A stretch of 17,454 bases of DNA, from contig BQKZ01008642.1 in assembly GCA_036244855.1 (NCBI GenBank), positions 1,684 to 19,137 of the forward strand, given 5' to 3'. Made by a program: the position numbers and the translations under genes. Below, in pieces: positions 1 through 7,762 of the stretch (positions are counted from its first letter, which is position 1; each line of letters begins with the position of its first letter). The stretch is from Temnopleurus reevesii (lineage: Eukaryota > Echinodermata > Echinoidea > Temnopleuroida > Temnopleuridae). The notes under the pieces are model-generated. The model searched no databases. It was not told the origin of the DNA and saw only the letters and a program-made list of their open reading frames with translations.

Positions 1-30
1 ATGATGATGATGATGATGATGATGATGATG
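1..30. repeat. (ATG)10 microsatellite at window edge
   Basis: Ten perfect ATG units open the window and run directly into TAG and then POLR3B coding sequence. It is presumably the tail of an intronic GAT/ATG microsatellite like those at 120-295 and 2222-2545. It leaves no pyrimidine tract for a normal 3' splice site. Confidence 0.95.
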
Positions 31-33
31 TAG

Positions 34-111
34 CTGTGGTAGCGGTCATGAGTTACAGTGGCTATGACATTGAAGATGCTCTCATCCTCCACAAGGCTTC
101 TGTTTATAGAG
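34..111 (+). CDS. POLR3B: POLR3B exon (RNA polymerase III second-largest subunit), internal, 5' border uncertain
   Basis: POLR3B (RPC2) pairs with POLR3A to form the catalytic core of nuclear RNA polymerase III, which makes tRNA, 5S rRNA and U6. This exon reads VAVMSYSGYDIEDALILHKA, the strongly conserved block opening the hybrid-binding domain (Rpb2 domain 6) of second-largest subunits. The last full codon is Arg, and one base (111) of the following Gly codon is donated before GTATGG at 112, so the intron is phase 1. The 5' border is uncertain: the only acceptor-like AG is TAG at 31-33, directly after an ATG microsatellite, with no pyrimidine tract. The reading frame stays open into the microsatellite, so the true border may be missing or collapsed. 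Placement in Pol III rather than Pol I or II rests on the following exons and the terminal exon. Confidence 0.88.
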
Positions 112-119
112 GTATGGAG

Positions 120-300
120 ATGGTGATGATGATGATGATGATAATGATGATGATGATGATGATGATGATGACAATGATGATGATGAGGATGATGATGATG
201 ACAATGATGATGATGAGGATGATGATGGTGGTGATGATGATGATAATGATGATAATGGTGATGATAATAGCGATAATGATGGTCTTCGTGATGATAATGA
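120..300. repeat. Imperfect GAT/ATG microsatellite in POLR3B intron
   Basis: About 180 bp of GATGAT units with scattered AAT, GAG and GGT variants, starting 8 bp after the exon donor. The methionine-rich and isoleucine-rich open frames here on either strand are low-complexity artefacts, not proteins. Confidence 0.95.
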
Positions 301-353
301 AGATTTCTAGATGCAAACTACTCAGTGTATTATCTTGTGGACCCTATCCACGA

Positions 354-650
354 TTATTAATAATAATAATAATAATAGATGCAATTTATATAGCGCACGT
401 ATCCACTCTGCTGAGTGCTCAAGGCGCTTTACATTATTATTACCCTGGCTTTAGTCCGGCAGCCATTCACGGCACACTTGGCATTTCAAAGAATAAATAT
501 TCCTGCCAGGTACCCATTCACCTCACCTGGGTTGAGTGCAGTACAATGTGGATGAATTTCTTGCCGAAGGAAATTGACGCCATGGGTAGGATTCGAACCT
601 ACGACCCTCTAGTTGAATGGCGAGAGTCACGACCACTACACCACAGCTAT
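354..650 (-). mobile_element. tRNA-derived SINE, full-length copy 1
   Basis: Read on the minus strand, the element starts with a tRNA-like head. An A-box-like GGTGTAGTGGTCGTGACTC lies near 627-646, and a perfect B box GGTTCGAATCC is the complement of 589-599. A body of about 170 bp follows, then a tail with GTAAAGCGCCTTGAGCACTC and GCGCTATATAAATTGCAT, ending in (ATT)n at 354-378. These are the parts of a tRNA-derived SINE copied by a partner LINE. A second copy at 12529-12813 aligns along its whole length. It is inserted in the intron between the POLR3B exons at 34-111 and 707-865, antisense to the gene. Confidence 0.9.
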
Positions 651-706
651 TCTTTTCAGTATCAATTTGAATGAGTCAATTGAATAATTTCAATTATTCT
701 TTGCAG

Positions 707-865
707 GTTTTGGTAGATGTCTTGTCTACCGCAACACCAAGTGTATGCTGAAACGCTACGCCAACCAGTCTTTTGATCGGCTCATGGGTCCGAAGCTTGA
801 TCCGTTGTCACGGAAACCCATATGGAGACACCAGGTCCTGGATGCAGATGGTGTCTGTGCACCAG
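707..865 (+). CDS. POLR3B: POLR3B exon 2 (internal)
   Basis: Acceptor TTCTTTGCAG ends at 706 and donor GTCAGA starts at 866. The 159-nt exon (2 + 52x3 + 1) joins phase 1 to phase 1. It starts [20 protein letters not shown] and continues with [11 protein letters not shown] and [15 protein letters not shown]. This follows the animal POLR3B sequence closely, including the Pol III-type KRY-NQ-FD segment, which helps separate it from POLR2B and POLR1B. No stop or frameshift is seen. Confidence 0.95.
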
Positions 866-982
866 GTCAGAGGAAATTTCATTGATATATTATTTCATTA
901 ATTTATGAAAATAAATATTTTGTGTTGAATATTGAGAAAATTGTGTGCAAGTAATGATAATATAAAGCTGTTCTTACATGTA

Positions 983-1066
983 CATGTATAAAGCGCTAAA
1001 TGCCTCTTACACCAGTCTCAAAGCACCTTACAATTAATGCAGTATTATTACCCTGGCATTAGCAAT
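983..1066 (-). mobile_element. Degraded SINE 3' fragment
   Basis: The reverse complement carries CCAGGGTAATAATA, a degraded GTAAGGTGCTTTGAG and GCGCTTTATA in the same order as the 3' tail of the SINEs at 354-650 and 12529-12813. The tRNA-like head is absent. It looks like an old 5'-truncated copy in the intron before exon 3. Confidence 0.6.
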
Positions 1067-1083
1067 AGCAATTAGTGAGGTAT

Positions 1084-1320
1084 GTAAGTCTAGGTCTTCT
1101 TTGCCTAAGTCCTGGGAGGTGTTTCACCAAATCGTTCCTAAAGTTACGCACGATTTCAAGAAAGACTGGCGTAGTTAACAAGTTTAATTCGGGTTAAAGA
1201 TTCTCGATCATTCAGCACAAAGAGTGGTATCAGTCTTGCGTAAAGTCGTTCTTAAAGTCCTTCTTATCTTGGTGAAACACTGCCCAGGTCCCAATTATGT
1301 AAGTCTAGGTGGCCAGTCAT
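1084..1320. repeat. 21-bp minisatellite interrupted by a MITE
   Basis: Units resembling GTAAGTCTAGGTCTTCTTTG flank a palindromic element. The unit before the element ends CTAAGTCCTGG (to 1115) and resumes TCCCAATTAT (from 1289); together they make one exact 21-bp unit. The next unit begins GTAAGTCTAGGT. The same unit type recurs at 1675-1758, so the two arrays are related duplicates within the introns around exon 3. Confidence 0.7.
1116..1283. mobile_element. MITE-like element, family A, GTGTTTCACC ends, copy 1
   Basis: The left end GGTGTTTCACCAA and right end TTGGTGAAACAC are inverted repeats. Including the flanks, 18 of 20 bases at 1111-1130 pair with 1269-1288. It is about 168 bp with no coding capacity. 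The candidate target duplication is CCTGG (1111-1115) versus CCAGG (1284-1288), one mismatch. The 3' half matches the elements at 14055-14267 (CTCGATCATTCAG, CTTAAAGTC). The superfamily is not identifiable from the ends alone. Confidence 0.75.
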
Positions 1321-1550
1321 ACATGTAGCTTTGTTCTGGAGAAAGATACAGAGAGGGAGGGTGAGGATCCTTTCAAATGTTGAACGTGAACCAAGATTTA
1401 GGCAACTCCCATCCTTTTAACATATCATTTTCTGAAACAGCCATGTTTTGATTTTGGATCTCATGACATAAATTCATTTTTGGTGTTTATTTGAGTTTTT
1501 CAAATATTGTGTTATTTTGTTTGTTCGATTGTTTGTTTATCTGTGTGTAG

Positions 1551-1674
1551 GAGAGAGAGTGAAAAGCAAACAAGTCTTACTCAACAAGTCAATGCCGGTC
1601 GTAACGATGAACCCCCTTCAAGCCAGCCCAGGGAACCAACCCCAGCAACAGGAATACAGGGAGGTCCCAGTCAC
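1551..1674 (+). CDS. POLR3B: POLR3B exon 3 (internal)
   Basis: Acceptor TGTGTGTAG ends at 1550 and a consensus donor GTAAGT starts at 1675. The 124-nt exon (2 + 40x3 + 2) goes from phase 1 to phase 2. It reads [18 protein letters not shown], then a divergent stretch rich in Gln and Pro, then QEYREVPVT. This matches animal POLR3B around the conserved KQVL-NKSMP block. The variable middle is a known divergent loop between conserved blocks. No damage is seen. Reading on past the donor gives an accidental in-frame extension through a 21-bp repeat that is not coding. Confidence 0.94.
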
Positions 1675-1758
1675 GTAAGTCCAGGTCTTCATTACCCAAG
1701 TCCTGGTCCTCAGTACAAAAGTCTAGGTCCTAAGCACATAAGTCTAGGTCCTAAGCCA
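1675..1758. repeat. 21-bp minisatellite, four units, starting at exon 3 donor
   Basis: Four consecutive 21-bp units start at 1675, 1696, 1717 and 1738. The last two are nearly identical and read AAGTCTAGGTCCTAAGC. The first unit includes the exon 3 5' splice site GTAAGT. Because 21 is a multiple of three, readthrough gives a seven-residue repeat of the type SLGPKH, which is probably not translated. Confidence 0.85.
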
Positions 1759-2068
1759 GAGCTTTGTTCTGGAGAAAGAGATAGAGTGTGAAGGGGAGGA
1801 GTTAAGGAGTTAACATTACGATCTGACTCATCATACGAGTTTTCCAAAATGTTCAGCTGTTTTTTATATTTCAAGATACTATCGATTTAATTTGTGGAAA
1901 TTATATGGCAGGCTTCACACTTGCGTCTGTAGAGAAATATAAGAAAAAAAATGAGAATTCGGATCTGAAAGAAAGTCGTATTAAAAAGTTGAGTGGTCTT
2001 CAATGAATCGGCGTTGAGAAAACCTCTTCATGAAGGTGACCGTAATTTGTTGTTTTTGTCATGTTTAG

Positions 2069-2212
2069 GTACAAGGGAGCAGCCGACTCTTACATTGAGA
2101 AGGTGTTGGTGACGTCAGACCCTGAGGAGGCATTCCTCTTCAAAGTTCTACTGAGGCAGACGAGGAGACCGGAGATTGGGGATAAATTCAGCAGCAGACA
2201 CGGGCAGAAAGG
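2069..2212 (+). CDS. POLR3B: POLR3B exon 4 (internal), last exon before the missing part
   Basis: Acceptor TTTAG ends at 2068 and donor GTGAGA starts at 2213. The 144-nt exon (1 + 47x3 + 2) stays in phase 2. It reads [14 protein letters not shown], then [20 protein letters not shown] plus KG. The [17 protein letters not shown] motif is one of the most conserved blocks of second-largest RNA polymerase subunits, in the hybrid-binding domain near the active centre. The next expected residues of POLR3B, which would begin VCGLIV-like, are not found anywhere in the window. Confidence 0.95.
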
Positions 2213-2221
2213 GTGAGATGG

Positions 2222-2316
2222 AAGATGATGATGATGATGACGATGATGATGGTGGCGATGGTGGCGATGATGATGATGAAGAAGTTTATGATGTAGGTGA
2301 AGATGATGTTGATGAC

Positions 2317-2354
<38 letters not shown>

Positions 2355-2545
2355 GGAGGAGGAGGAGGAAGAGGAGGTCAAGGAGGAGGAGGAGCATGAG
2401 CATGAAGATGTGATGGTGGTGGTGGTGGTGGTGGTGGTAGTGGTGATGGTGATGGTGATGGTTGTGGTGGTTGTGGTGGTGGTGATGATGAGGATGATGA
2501 TGATGATGATGGTGTTGGTGGTGTGGTGATGATTGTGATGGTGAT
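2222..2545. repeat. Compound GAT / GGA / GGT microsatellite, likely chimeric join
   Basis: Starts 9 bp after the exon 4 donor as GAT with GGC and GAA variants, becomes pure GAT at about 2319-2354, then GGA (2355-2396), GGT and GAT. From about 2355 on it matches 5149 onward and 7943 onward with an offset of 2794. Left of that it does not match: the other copies carry a different GAT array beginning GTAGTGATGATG. This suggests that two distinct microsatellites were joined through shared GAT units. The Asp/Glu-rich and Ser-rich open frames are not genes. Confidence 0.9.
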
Positions 2546-2883
2546 TCTGATTATGATCATAATAGTTGCAATTGTGATTGAAGGTTAGAAATTTGCTCAG
2601 TTTATTTGTCAAATGACCGGCACAGGCAGCCAGGACTTTGACCCCAACACAAGCTATGCTTCCAGGGTACACGCCTCCTTTGATTCTATCACTTTGACAT
2701 GTTATTTTGTATTGACTATGTCTATGTAAAAGGAAACAAATGTTTAATTCATTTCTATTTTCTATTCAATTAATATTGAATCAGTTGCTCAGTCTTTCAG
2801 ATAATTCAGATAAAAGATGACCTTGGTCTATTGAGGACTTATGATAACAACTCTCTAATATTTTCCTCCATTTTATTTTTTAG

Positions 2884-3013
2884 GTGTCCATATTGCAGGT
2901 GCTCGCAGAACATCTCCTCTTTGAGGATACCATACGCTTGCAAGCTACTGTTCCAAGAACTCCAGTCAATGAACATTGTACCCAGACTCAAGTTGAAGAA
3001 ATATACAGAGTGA
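2884..3013 (+). CDS. POLR3B: POLR3B terminal exon
   Basis: A strong acceptor (TTTTATTTTTTAG, ending 2883) precedes a 130-nt coding end of 42 codons plus TGA. The first base completes a split codon, expected to be Trp. It reads [20 protein letters not shown] and then [26 protein letters not shown], the nearly invariant C-terminus of animal POLR3B. CPYC is the second Cys pair of the C-terminal zinc ribbon in the clamp; the first pair would be in the missing upstream exon. Direct joining to exon 4 would keep the frame (phase 2 to 2) but would delete most of Rpb2 domain 7, so this is not a plausible mature product. Confidence 0.95.
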
Positions 3014-3315
3014 GAGTCTGTGTGAATGAACAATTGTGCCAAGATTACAGTTGATGTGCAGATTATTTAGGAAGAGTTTGCAGCTATGAACAGTGCAGTA
3101 AGACTCAACCTGCAAAAAAAATGCAGAATGATATTCAAGAATTTGTTCCTATGAACATCAGACTAAGACTGAAGCTGAAGGAATTTCATCTGTGAGCTGC
3201 AGGAGGCTTTATCTATGATGATTATGCCAAGATTCAAGCAGAGAGCAAATGAGAAATGAGATGCATGAAGTCTATAGACATTGTCCATTGATACAAGTTT
3301 AGAAAATGCAAAGAA
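2955..3315 (+). repeat. Degenerate ~60-bp tandem array spanning POLR3B stop codon and 3' UTR
   Basis: Units can be anchored at 2969 (the coding copy), 3026, 3086, 3151, 3215 and 3274, spaced 57-65 bp. Translated in the frame of each anchor, unit 4 gives QEFVPMNIRLRLKLK and unit 5 gives QEALSMMIMPRFK, against [15 protein letters not shown] in the real exon. Unit 3 gives EEFAAMNSAVRLNLQKK. Unit 6 shares ACATTGT then CAAGTT at identical spacing with unit 1. The units contain stops and indels, so they are fossil duplications of the exon end within the 3' UTR. Confidence 0.72.
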
Positions 3316-3531
3316 AAAATAGATATGAGAGTTCTTTCCCTTGAAAGTTATGACCCGACCTTAGCGGAAAAAATATAATACAGTTATAGAAGACATTTGT
3401 TTTTATTGTGCTCAGTACAGTATGGATGTTTTCATGGAACTTTACATGAAAGGAACACAACAGATTTGCAAGAAGCTCGTAGTCAAACAGGGAAGTTTTA
3501 TGGCGTTCTTAAAGGCATTTAGCACTGTGAG

Positions 3532-3730
3532 CAGATGGGATTTTGGATAAAGTAAACAACTTCATTTTAGACATCACAACAGCTAGATACGCACAAAATG
3601 ATGCATGTTTAACATATTTCAGCACAATAAGAGGGAGGGAATATTCTTTTGTAAGTATTTAGATATTGTGAATGCTTAAATGAAGTTGTTTATTTTGTCC
3701 AGAAACCTTTGTCCCTTTTGCTCACAGTGC
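3532..3730. mobile_element. Foldback (MITE-like) element, family C, in POLR3B 3' UTR
   Basis: Ends GCACTGTGAGCA (3532-3543) and TGCTCACAGTGC (3719-3730) are perfect 12-bp inverted repeats. The similarity continues inward for about 50 bp: AAACAACTTCATTTTA pairs with AAATGAAGTTGTTTA-type sequence at 3678-3692. The loop is about 85 bp and there is no coding capacity. It is repeated at 6326-6524 and 9120-9318 only because of the 2794-bp artefact. No clear target duplication is seen. Confidence 0.7.
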
Positions 3731-4463
3731 AGTGATCAGAGAAGGCAAACAGATTGAGGGATATCTTTTCAAATAGAATGTGCAAATGACTGAAAGGGAG
3801 CGGATGCAAAAGAACTGGGCAGATCTAGTTATTCATCAAAGATGCGATCTATTCTTCGATTGGCGACCGTAAGCCCCCCCCTTCTTCCAAAGAAAATGTT
3901 TGGATGCCCTGATCATAATACATAGTTGAGAAGCTAAGAGACTTGTCATTATCCTGGATTTTATCCCCAAAATGTTGACTTGTGTAGACCGGTGAAATTC
4001 AACAGAGTGGTTCAAAACTTGTTAGAAGCCTAATGATTTTAGTCATCACATCCTTTTTCACTTCAGCCAACACAGGAATCATGATGTGGGACTGGTTGAT
4101 TTAAAGTCCTAAAGAAGTTCATTTTCTATGAAAATGTATCTGCTTACTGATCTGCCTTTATATGTTTTCTTGCAAACTATGGTACATATTTTTTGTTTAG
4201 AGTTTTGACCAGATTGTTTTCACCTTTTGTGCAATTCTGTGAACATTAATTTTGCGGTCATTACCAACACGTTATTATGTGTAGCTAAGAAATATATTTC
4301 AAACTTTCACTATATCTCTTTCTTCCACACACAGTCAAAAGAAATTTTAATTTTTGAGAAAAAAAAGTTTCAAATATTTCAATTAATCCTTCTTTTCAAT
4401 TTGTTGTTTATTCAATATTCATGATGAGTGAAAAGAACAAAAACTCTTTCATATCAACAAGTC

Positions 4464-4634
4464 TAAGGGGTGTTGCTGATTTTCAAGTATCAATTGATTG
4501 CAAATCAAATAATAATCAATGTGTATTTTCATTTGCGCACTGTCTGTGCTTGTAACAAGACTTGTTACTTGTTGTGGCGCTTGTTGATCAACTGCAACTT
4601 GCAATTGATTGCGACTTTGTAGCCACACCCCTTA
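4464..4634. mobile_element. MITE-like element, family B (TAAGGGGTG ends), copy 1
   Basis: Begins TAAGGGGTG and ends CACCCCTTA, with subterminal inverted similarity (CAATTGATTGCAA versus TTGCAATTGATTG). It is 171 bp with no open frame. A diverged copy in opposite orientation lies at about 13840-14007 inside MZT1 intron 2, sharing CATTTTCA-TTGCGC and the ATCAACTGCAA-TTGCAATTGA core. Copies at 7258-7428 and 10052-10222 come from the artefactual tandem. Confidence 0.7.
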
Positions 4635-4788
4635 AATACACTTGGAAGAAAACGCTTGCTAGCACTCATAAGTTAAAGCTGCATTATGATGAAGAGATTC
4701 TGCCATGTGTATCAGCTTAAATTATCCTGAAGAGTAAACTTTCTATGAGAAAGAAACTGTTTCAAATTTTGACAGTGCTTTTATTTTG

Positions 4789-4794
4789 AATAAA
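4789..4794 (+). terminator. Candidate polyadenylation signal of POLR3B
   Basis: This is the only AATAAA I see between the POLR3B stop and the end of the unit. A GT-rich stretch (GTGCTTGAAAGTGTTTTTC) follows about 25 bp later. If used, the 3' UTR would be about 1.8 kb and would contain both MITE-like elements and the exon-derived array. Artefactual copies lie at 7583-7588 and 10377-10382. Confidence 0.5.
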
Positions 4795-4968
4795 AGATAT
4801 ATTTGTATGAACGTACATGTGCTTGAAAGTGTTTTTCATTCCCTCCATGTGGTCTTCTTTTCTTCTTGCTTAATTCCATTGCAGAGATGCTAACCATTCC
4901 AGAATAATATGCACAAGGTCAAAATTTCAATGTGAAATCATGACTTTCAAAAGTGAATGCCTGAGAGT

Positions 4969-5006
4969 CTGTCTCTTATACACATCTAGATGTGTATAAG
5001 AGACAG
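4969..5006. other. Nextera mate-pair junction: two inverted Tn5 mosaic ends (synthetic)
   Basis: 4969-4987 reads CTGTCTCTTATACACATCT and 4988-5006 is its exact reverse complement. This 19-bp sequence is the engineered hyperactive Tn5 mosaic end, differing from natural Tn5 outside and inside ends. Two ends head to head with no spacer make the circularisation adaptor of Nextera mate-pair libraries. It is not part of the organism's genome. Confidence 0.97.
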
Positions 5007-5090
5007 GTAGTGATGATGATGATGATGATGGTGATGAAGTTGATGATGGTGATGATGATGATGATGATGATGGTGATGAGGATGATGATT

Positions 5091-5146
<56 letters not shown>

Positions 5147-5345
5147 ATGGAGGAGGAGGAGGAAGAGGAGGTCAAGGAGGAGGAGGAGCATGAGCATGAA
5201 GATGTGATGGTGGTGGTGGTGGTGGTGGTGGTAGTGGTGATGGTGATGGTGATGGTTGTGGTGGTTGTGGTGGTGGTGATGATGAGGATGATGATGATGA
5301 TGATGGTGTTGGTGGTGTGGTGATGATTGTGATGGTGATTCTGAT
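5007..5345. repeat. GAT / GGA / GGT microsatellite, unit 2 version
   Basis: Starts GTAGTGATGATG at the adaptor edge and runs as GAT with GGT, GAAGTT and GATTAT variants, then ATATGGAGGAGG. From about 5149 it is the same as 2355-2551. Its first 140 bp probably show the natural left flank of the terminal-exon microsatellite that is missing from unit 1. Repeated at 7801-8139. Confidence 0.9.
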
Positions 5346-5677
5346 TATGATCATAATAGTTGCAATTGTGATTGAAGGTTAGAAATTTGCTCAGTTTATT
5401 TGTCAAATGACCGGCACAGGCAGCCAGGACTTTGACCCCAACACAAGCTATGCTTCCAGGGTACACGCCTCCTTTGATTCTATCACTTTGACATGTTATT
5501 TTGTATTGACTATGTCTATGTAAAAGGAAACAAATGTTTAATTCATTTCTATTTTCTATTCAATTAATATTGAATCAGTTGCTCAGTCTTTCAGATAATT
5601 CAGATAAAAGATGACCTTGGTCTATTGAGGACTTATGATAACAACTCTCTAATATTTTCCTCCATTTTATTTTTTAG

Positions 5678-5807
5678 GTGTCCATATTGCAGGTGCTCGC
5701 AGAACATCTCCTCTTTGAGGATACCATACGCTTGCAAGCTACTGTTCCAAGAACTCCAGTCAATGAACATTGTACCCAGACTCAAGTTGAAGAAATATAC
5801 AGAGTGA
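5678..5807 (+). other. Duplicate of POLR3B terminal exon (artefact, unit 2)
   Basis: Identical to 2884-3013 at an offset of 2794, with the same acceptor and stop. It lies between two synthetic Tn5 junctions, so it cannot be a natural second exon or paralogue. It should not be annotated as a gene. Confidence 0.92.
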
Positions 5808-6325
5808 GAGTCTGTGTGAATGAACAATTGTGCCAAGATTACAGTTGATGTGCAGATTATTTAGGAAGAGTTTGCAGCTATGAACAGTGCAGTAAGACTC
5901 AACCTGCAAAAAAAATGCAGAATGATATTCAAGAATTTGTTCCTATGAACATCAGACTAAGACTGAAGCTGAAGGAATTTCATCTGTGAGCTGCAGGAGG
6001 CTTTATCTATGATGATTATGCCAAGATTCAAGCAGAGAGCAAATGAGAAATGAGATGCATGAAGTCTATAGACATTGTCCATTGATACAAGTTTAGAAAA
6101 TGCAAAGAAAAAATAGATATGAGAGTTCTTTCCCTTGAAAGTTATGACCCGACCTTAGCGGAAAAAATATAATACAGTTATAGAAGACATTTGTTTTTAT
6201 TGTGCTCAGTACAGTATGGATGTTTTCATGGAACTTTACATGAAAGGAACACAACAGATTTGCAAGAAGCTCGTAGTCAAACAGGGAAGTTTTATGGCGT
6301 TCTTAAAGGCATTTAGCACTGTGAG

Positions 6326-6524
6326 CAGATGGGATTTTGGATAAAGTAAACAACTTCATTTTAGACATCACAACAGCTAGATACGCACAAAATGATGCAT
6401 GTTTAACATATTTCAGCACAATAAGAGGGAGGGAATATTCTTTTGTAAGTATTTAGATATTGTGAATGCTTAAATGAAGTTGTTTATTTTGTCCAGAAAC
6501 CTTTGTCCCTTTTGCTCACAGTGC
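6326..6524. mobile_element. Family C foldback element (unit 2 copy)
   Basis: Exact image of 3532-3730 generated by the 2794-bp tandem; not an independent insertion. Confidence 0.7.
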
Positions 6525-7257
6525 AGTGATCAGAGAAGGCAAACAGATTGAGGGATATCTTTTCAAATAGAATGTGCAAATGACTGAAAGGGAGCGGATG
6601 CAAAAGAACTGGGCAGATCTAGTTATTCATCAAAGATGCGATCTATTCTTCGATTGGCGACCGTAAGCCCCCCCCTTCTTCCAAAGAAAATGTTTGGATG
6701 CCCTGATCATAATACATAGTTGAGAAGCTAAGAGACTTGTCATTATCCTGGATTTTATCCCCAAAATGTTGACTTGTGTAGACCGGTGAAATTCAACAGA
6801 GTGGTTCAAAACTTGTTAGAAGCCTAATGATTTTAGTCATCACATCCTTTTTCACTTCAGCCAACACAGGAATCATGATGTGGGACTGGTTGATTTAAAG
6901 TCCTAAAGAAGTTCATTTTCTATGAAAATGTATCTGCTTACTGATCTGCCTTTATATGTTTTCTTGCAAACTATGGTACATATTTTTTGTTTAGAGTTTT
7001 GACCAGATTGTTTTCACCTTTTGTGCAATTCTGTGAACATTAATTTTGCGGTCATTACCAACACGTTATTATGTGTAGCTAAGAAATATATTTCAAACTT
7101 TCACTATATCTCTTTCTTCCACACACAGTCAAAAGAAATTTTAATTTTTGAGAAAAAAAAGTTTCAAATATTTCAATTAATCCTTCTTTTCAATTTGTTG
7201 TTTATTCAATATTCATGATGAGTGAAAAGAACAAAAACTCTTTCATATCAACAAGTC

Positions 7258-7428
7258 TAAGGGGTGTTGCTGATTTTCAAGTATCAATTGATTGCAAATC
7301 AAATAATAATCAATGTGTATTTTCATTTGCGCACTGTCTGTGCTTGTAACAAGACTTGTTACTTGTTGTGGCGCTTGTTGATCAACTGCAACTTGCAATT
7401 GATTGCGACTTTGTAGCCACACCCCTTA
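7258..7428. mobile_element. Family B MITE-like element (unit 2 copy)
   Basis: Exact image of 4464-4634 generated by the tandem; not an independent insertion. Confidence 0.7.
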
Positions 7429-7762
7429 AATACACTTGGAAGAAAACGCTTGCTAGCACTCATAAGTTAAAGCTGCATTATGATGAAGAGATTCTGCCAT
7501 GTGTATCAGCTTAAATTATCCTGAAGAGTAAACTTTCTATGAGAAAGAAACTGTTTCAAATTTTGACAGTGCTTTTATTTTGAATAAAAGATATATTTGT
7601 ATGAACGTACATGTGCTTGAAAGTGTTTTTCATTCCCTCCATGTGGTCTTCTTTTCTTCTTGCTTAATTCCATTGCAGAGATGCTAACCATTCCAGAATA
7701 ATATGCACAAGGTCAAAATTTCAATGTGAAATCATGACTTTCAAAAGTGAATGCCTGAGAGT

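Noticed and set aside
354..650. A functional tRNA gene
   Set aside because: A and B boxes are present, but the anticodon and acceptor stems do not close into a normal cloverleaf. The sequence continues into a SINE body and tail repeated elsewhere.
36..674. Long plus-strand open frame of 212 codons
   Set aside because: Only its first 25 or so residues are POLR3B coding. The rest reads through the donor into a GAT microsatellite (poly-Met) and an antisense SINE.
2176..2529. Asp/Glu-rich acidic protein candidate
   Set aside because: It is exon 4 read in the wrong frame followed by microsatellite translation. GAT and GGA repeats give Asp and Glu in one frame and Ser, Ile or Pro in others.
4969..5006. 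Natural Tn5 or IS50 insertion, or a natural palindromic transposon end
   Set aside because: The 19-mer is the engineered mosaic end, not the natural outside or inside end. There is no IS50 body, and the two ends abut with no spacer.
4976..5207. Small open frames beginning in the CTGTCTCTTATACACATCT region
   Set aside because: They start inside the synthetic Tn5 junction and continue in microsatellite; they are not genes.
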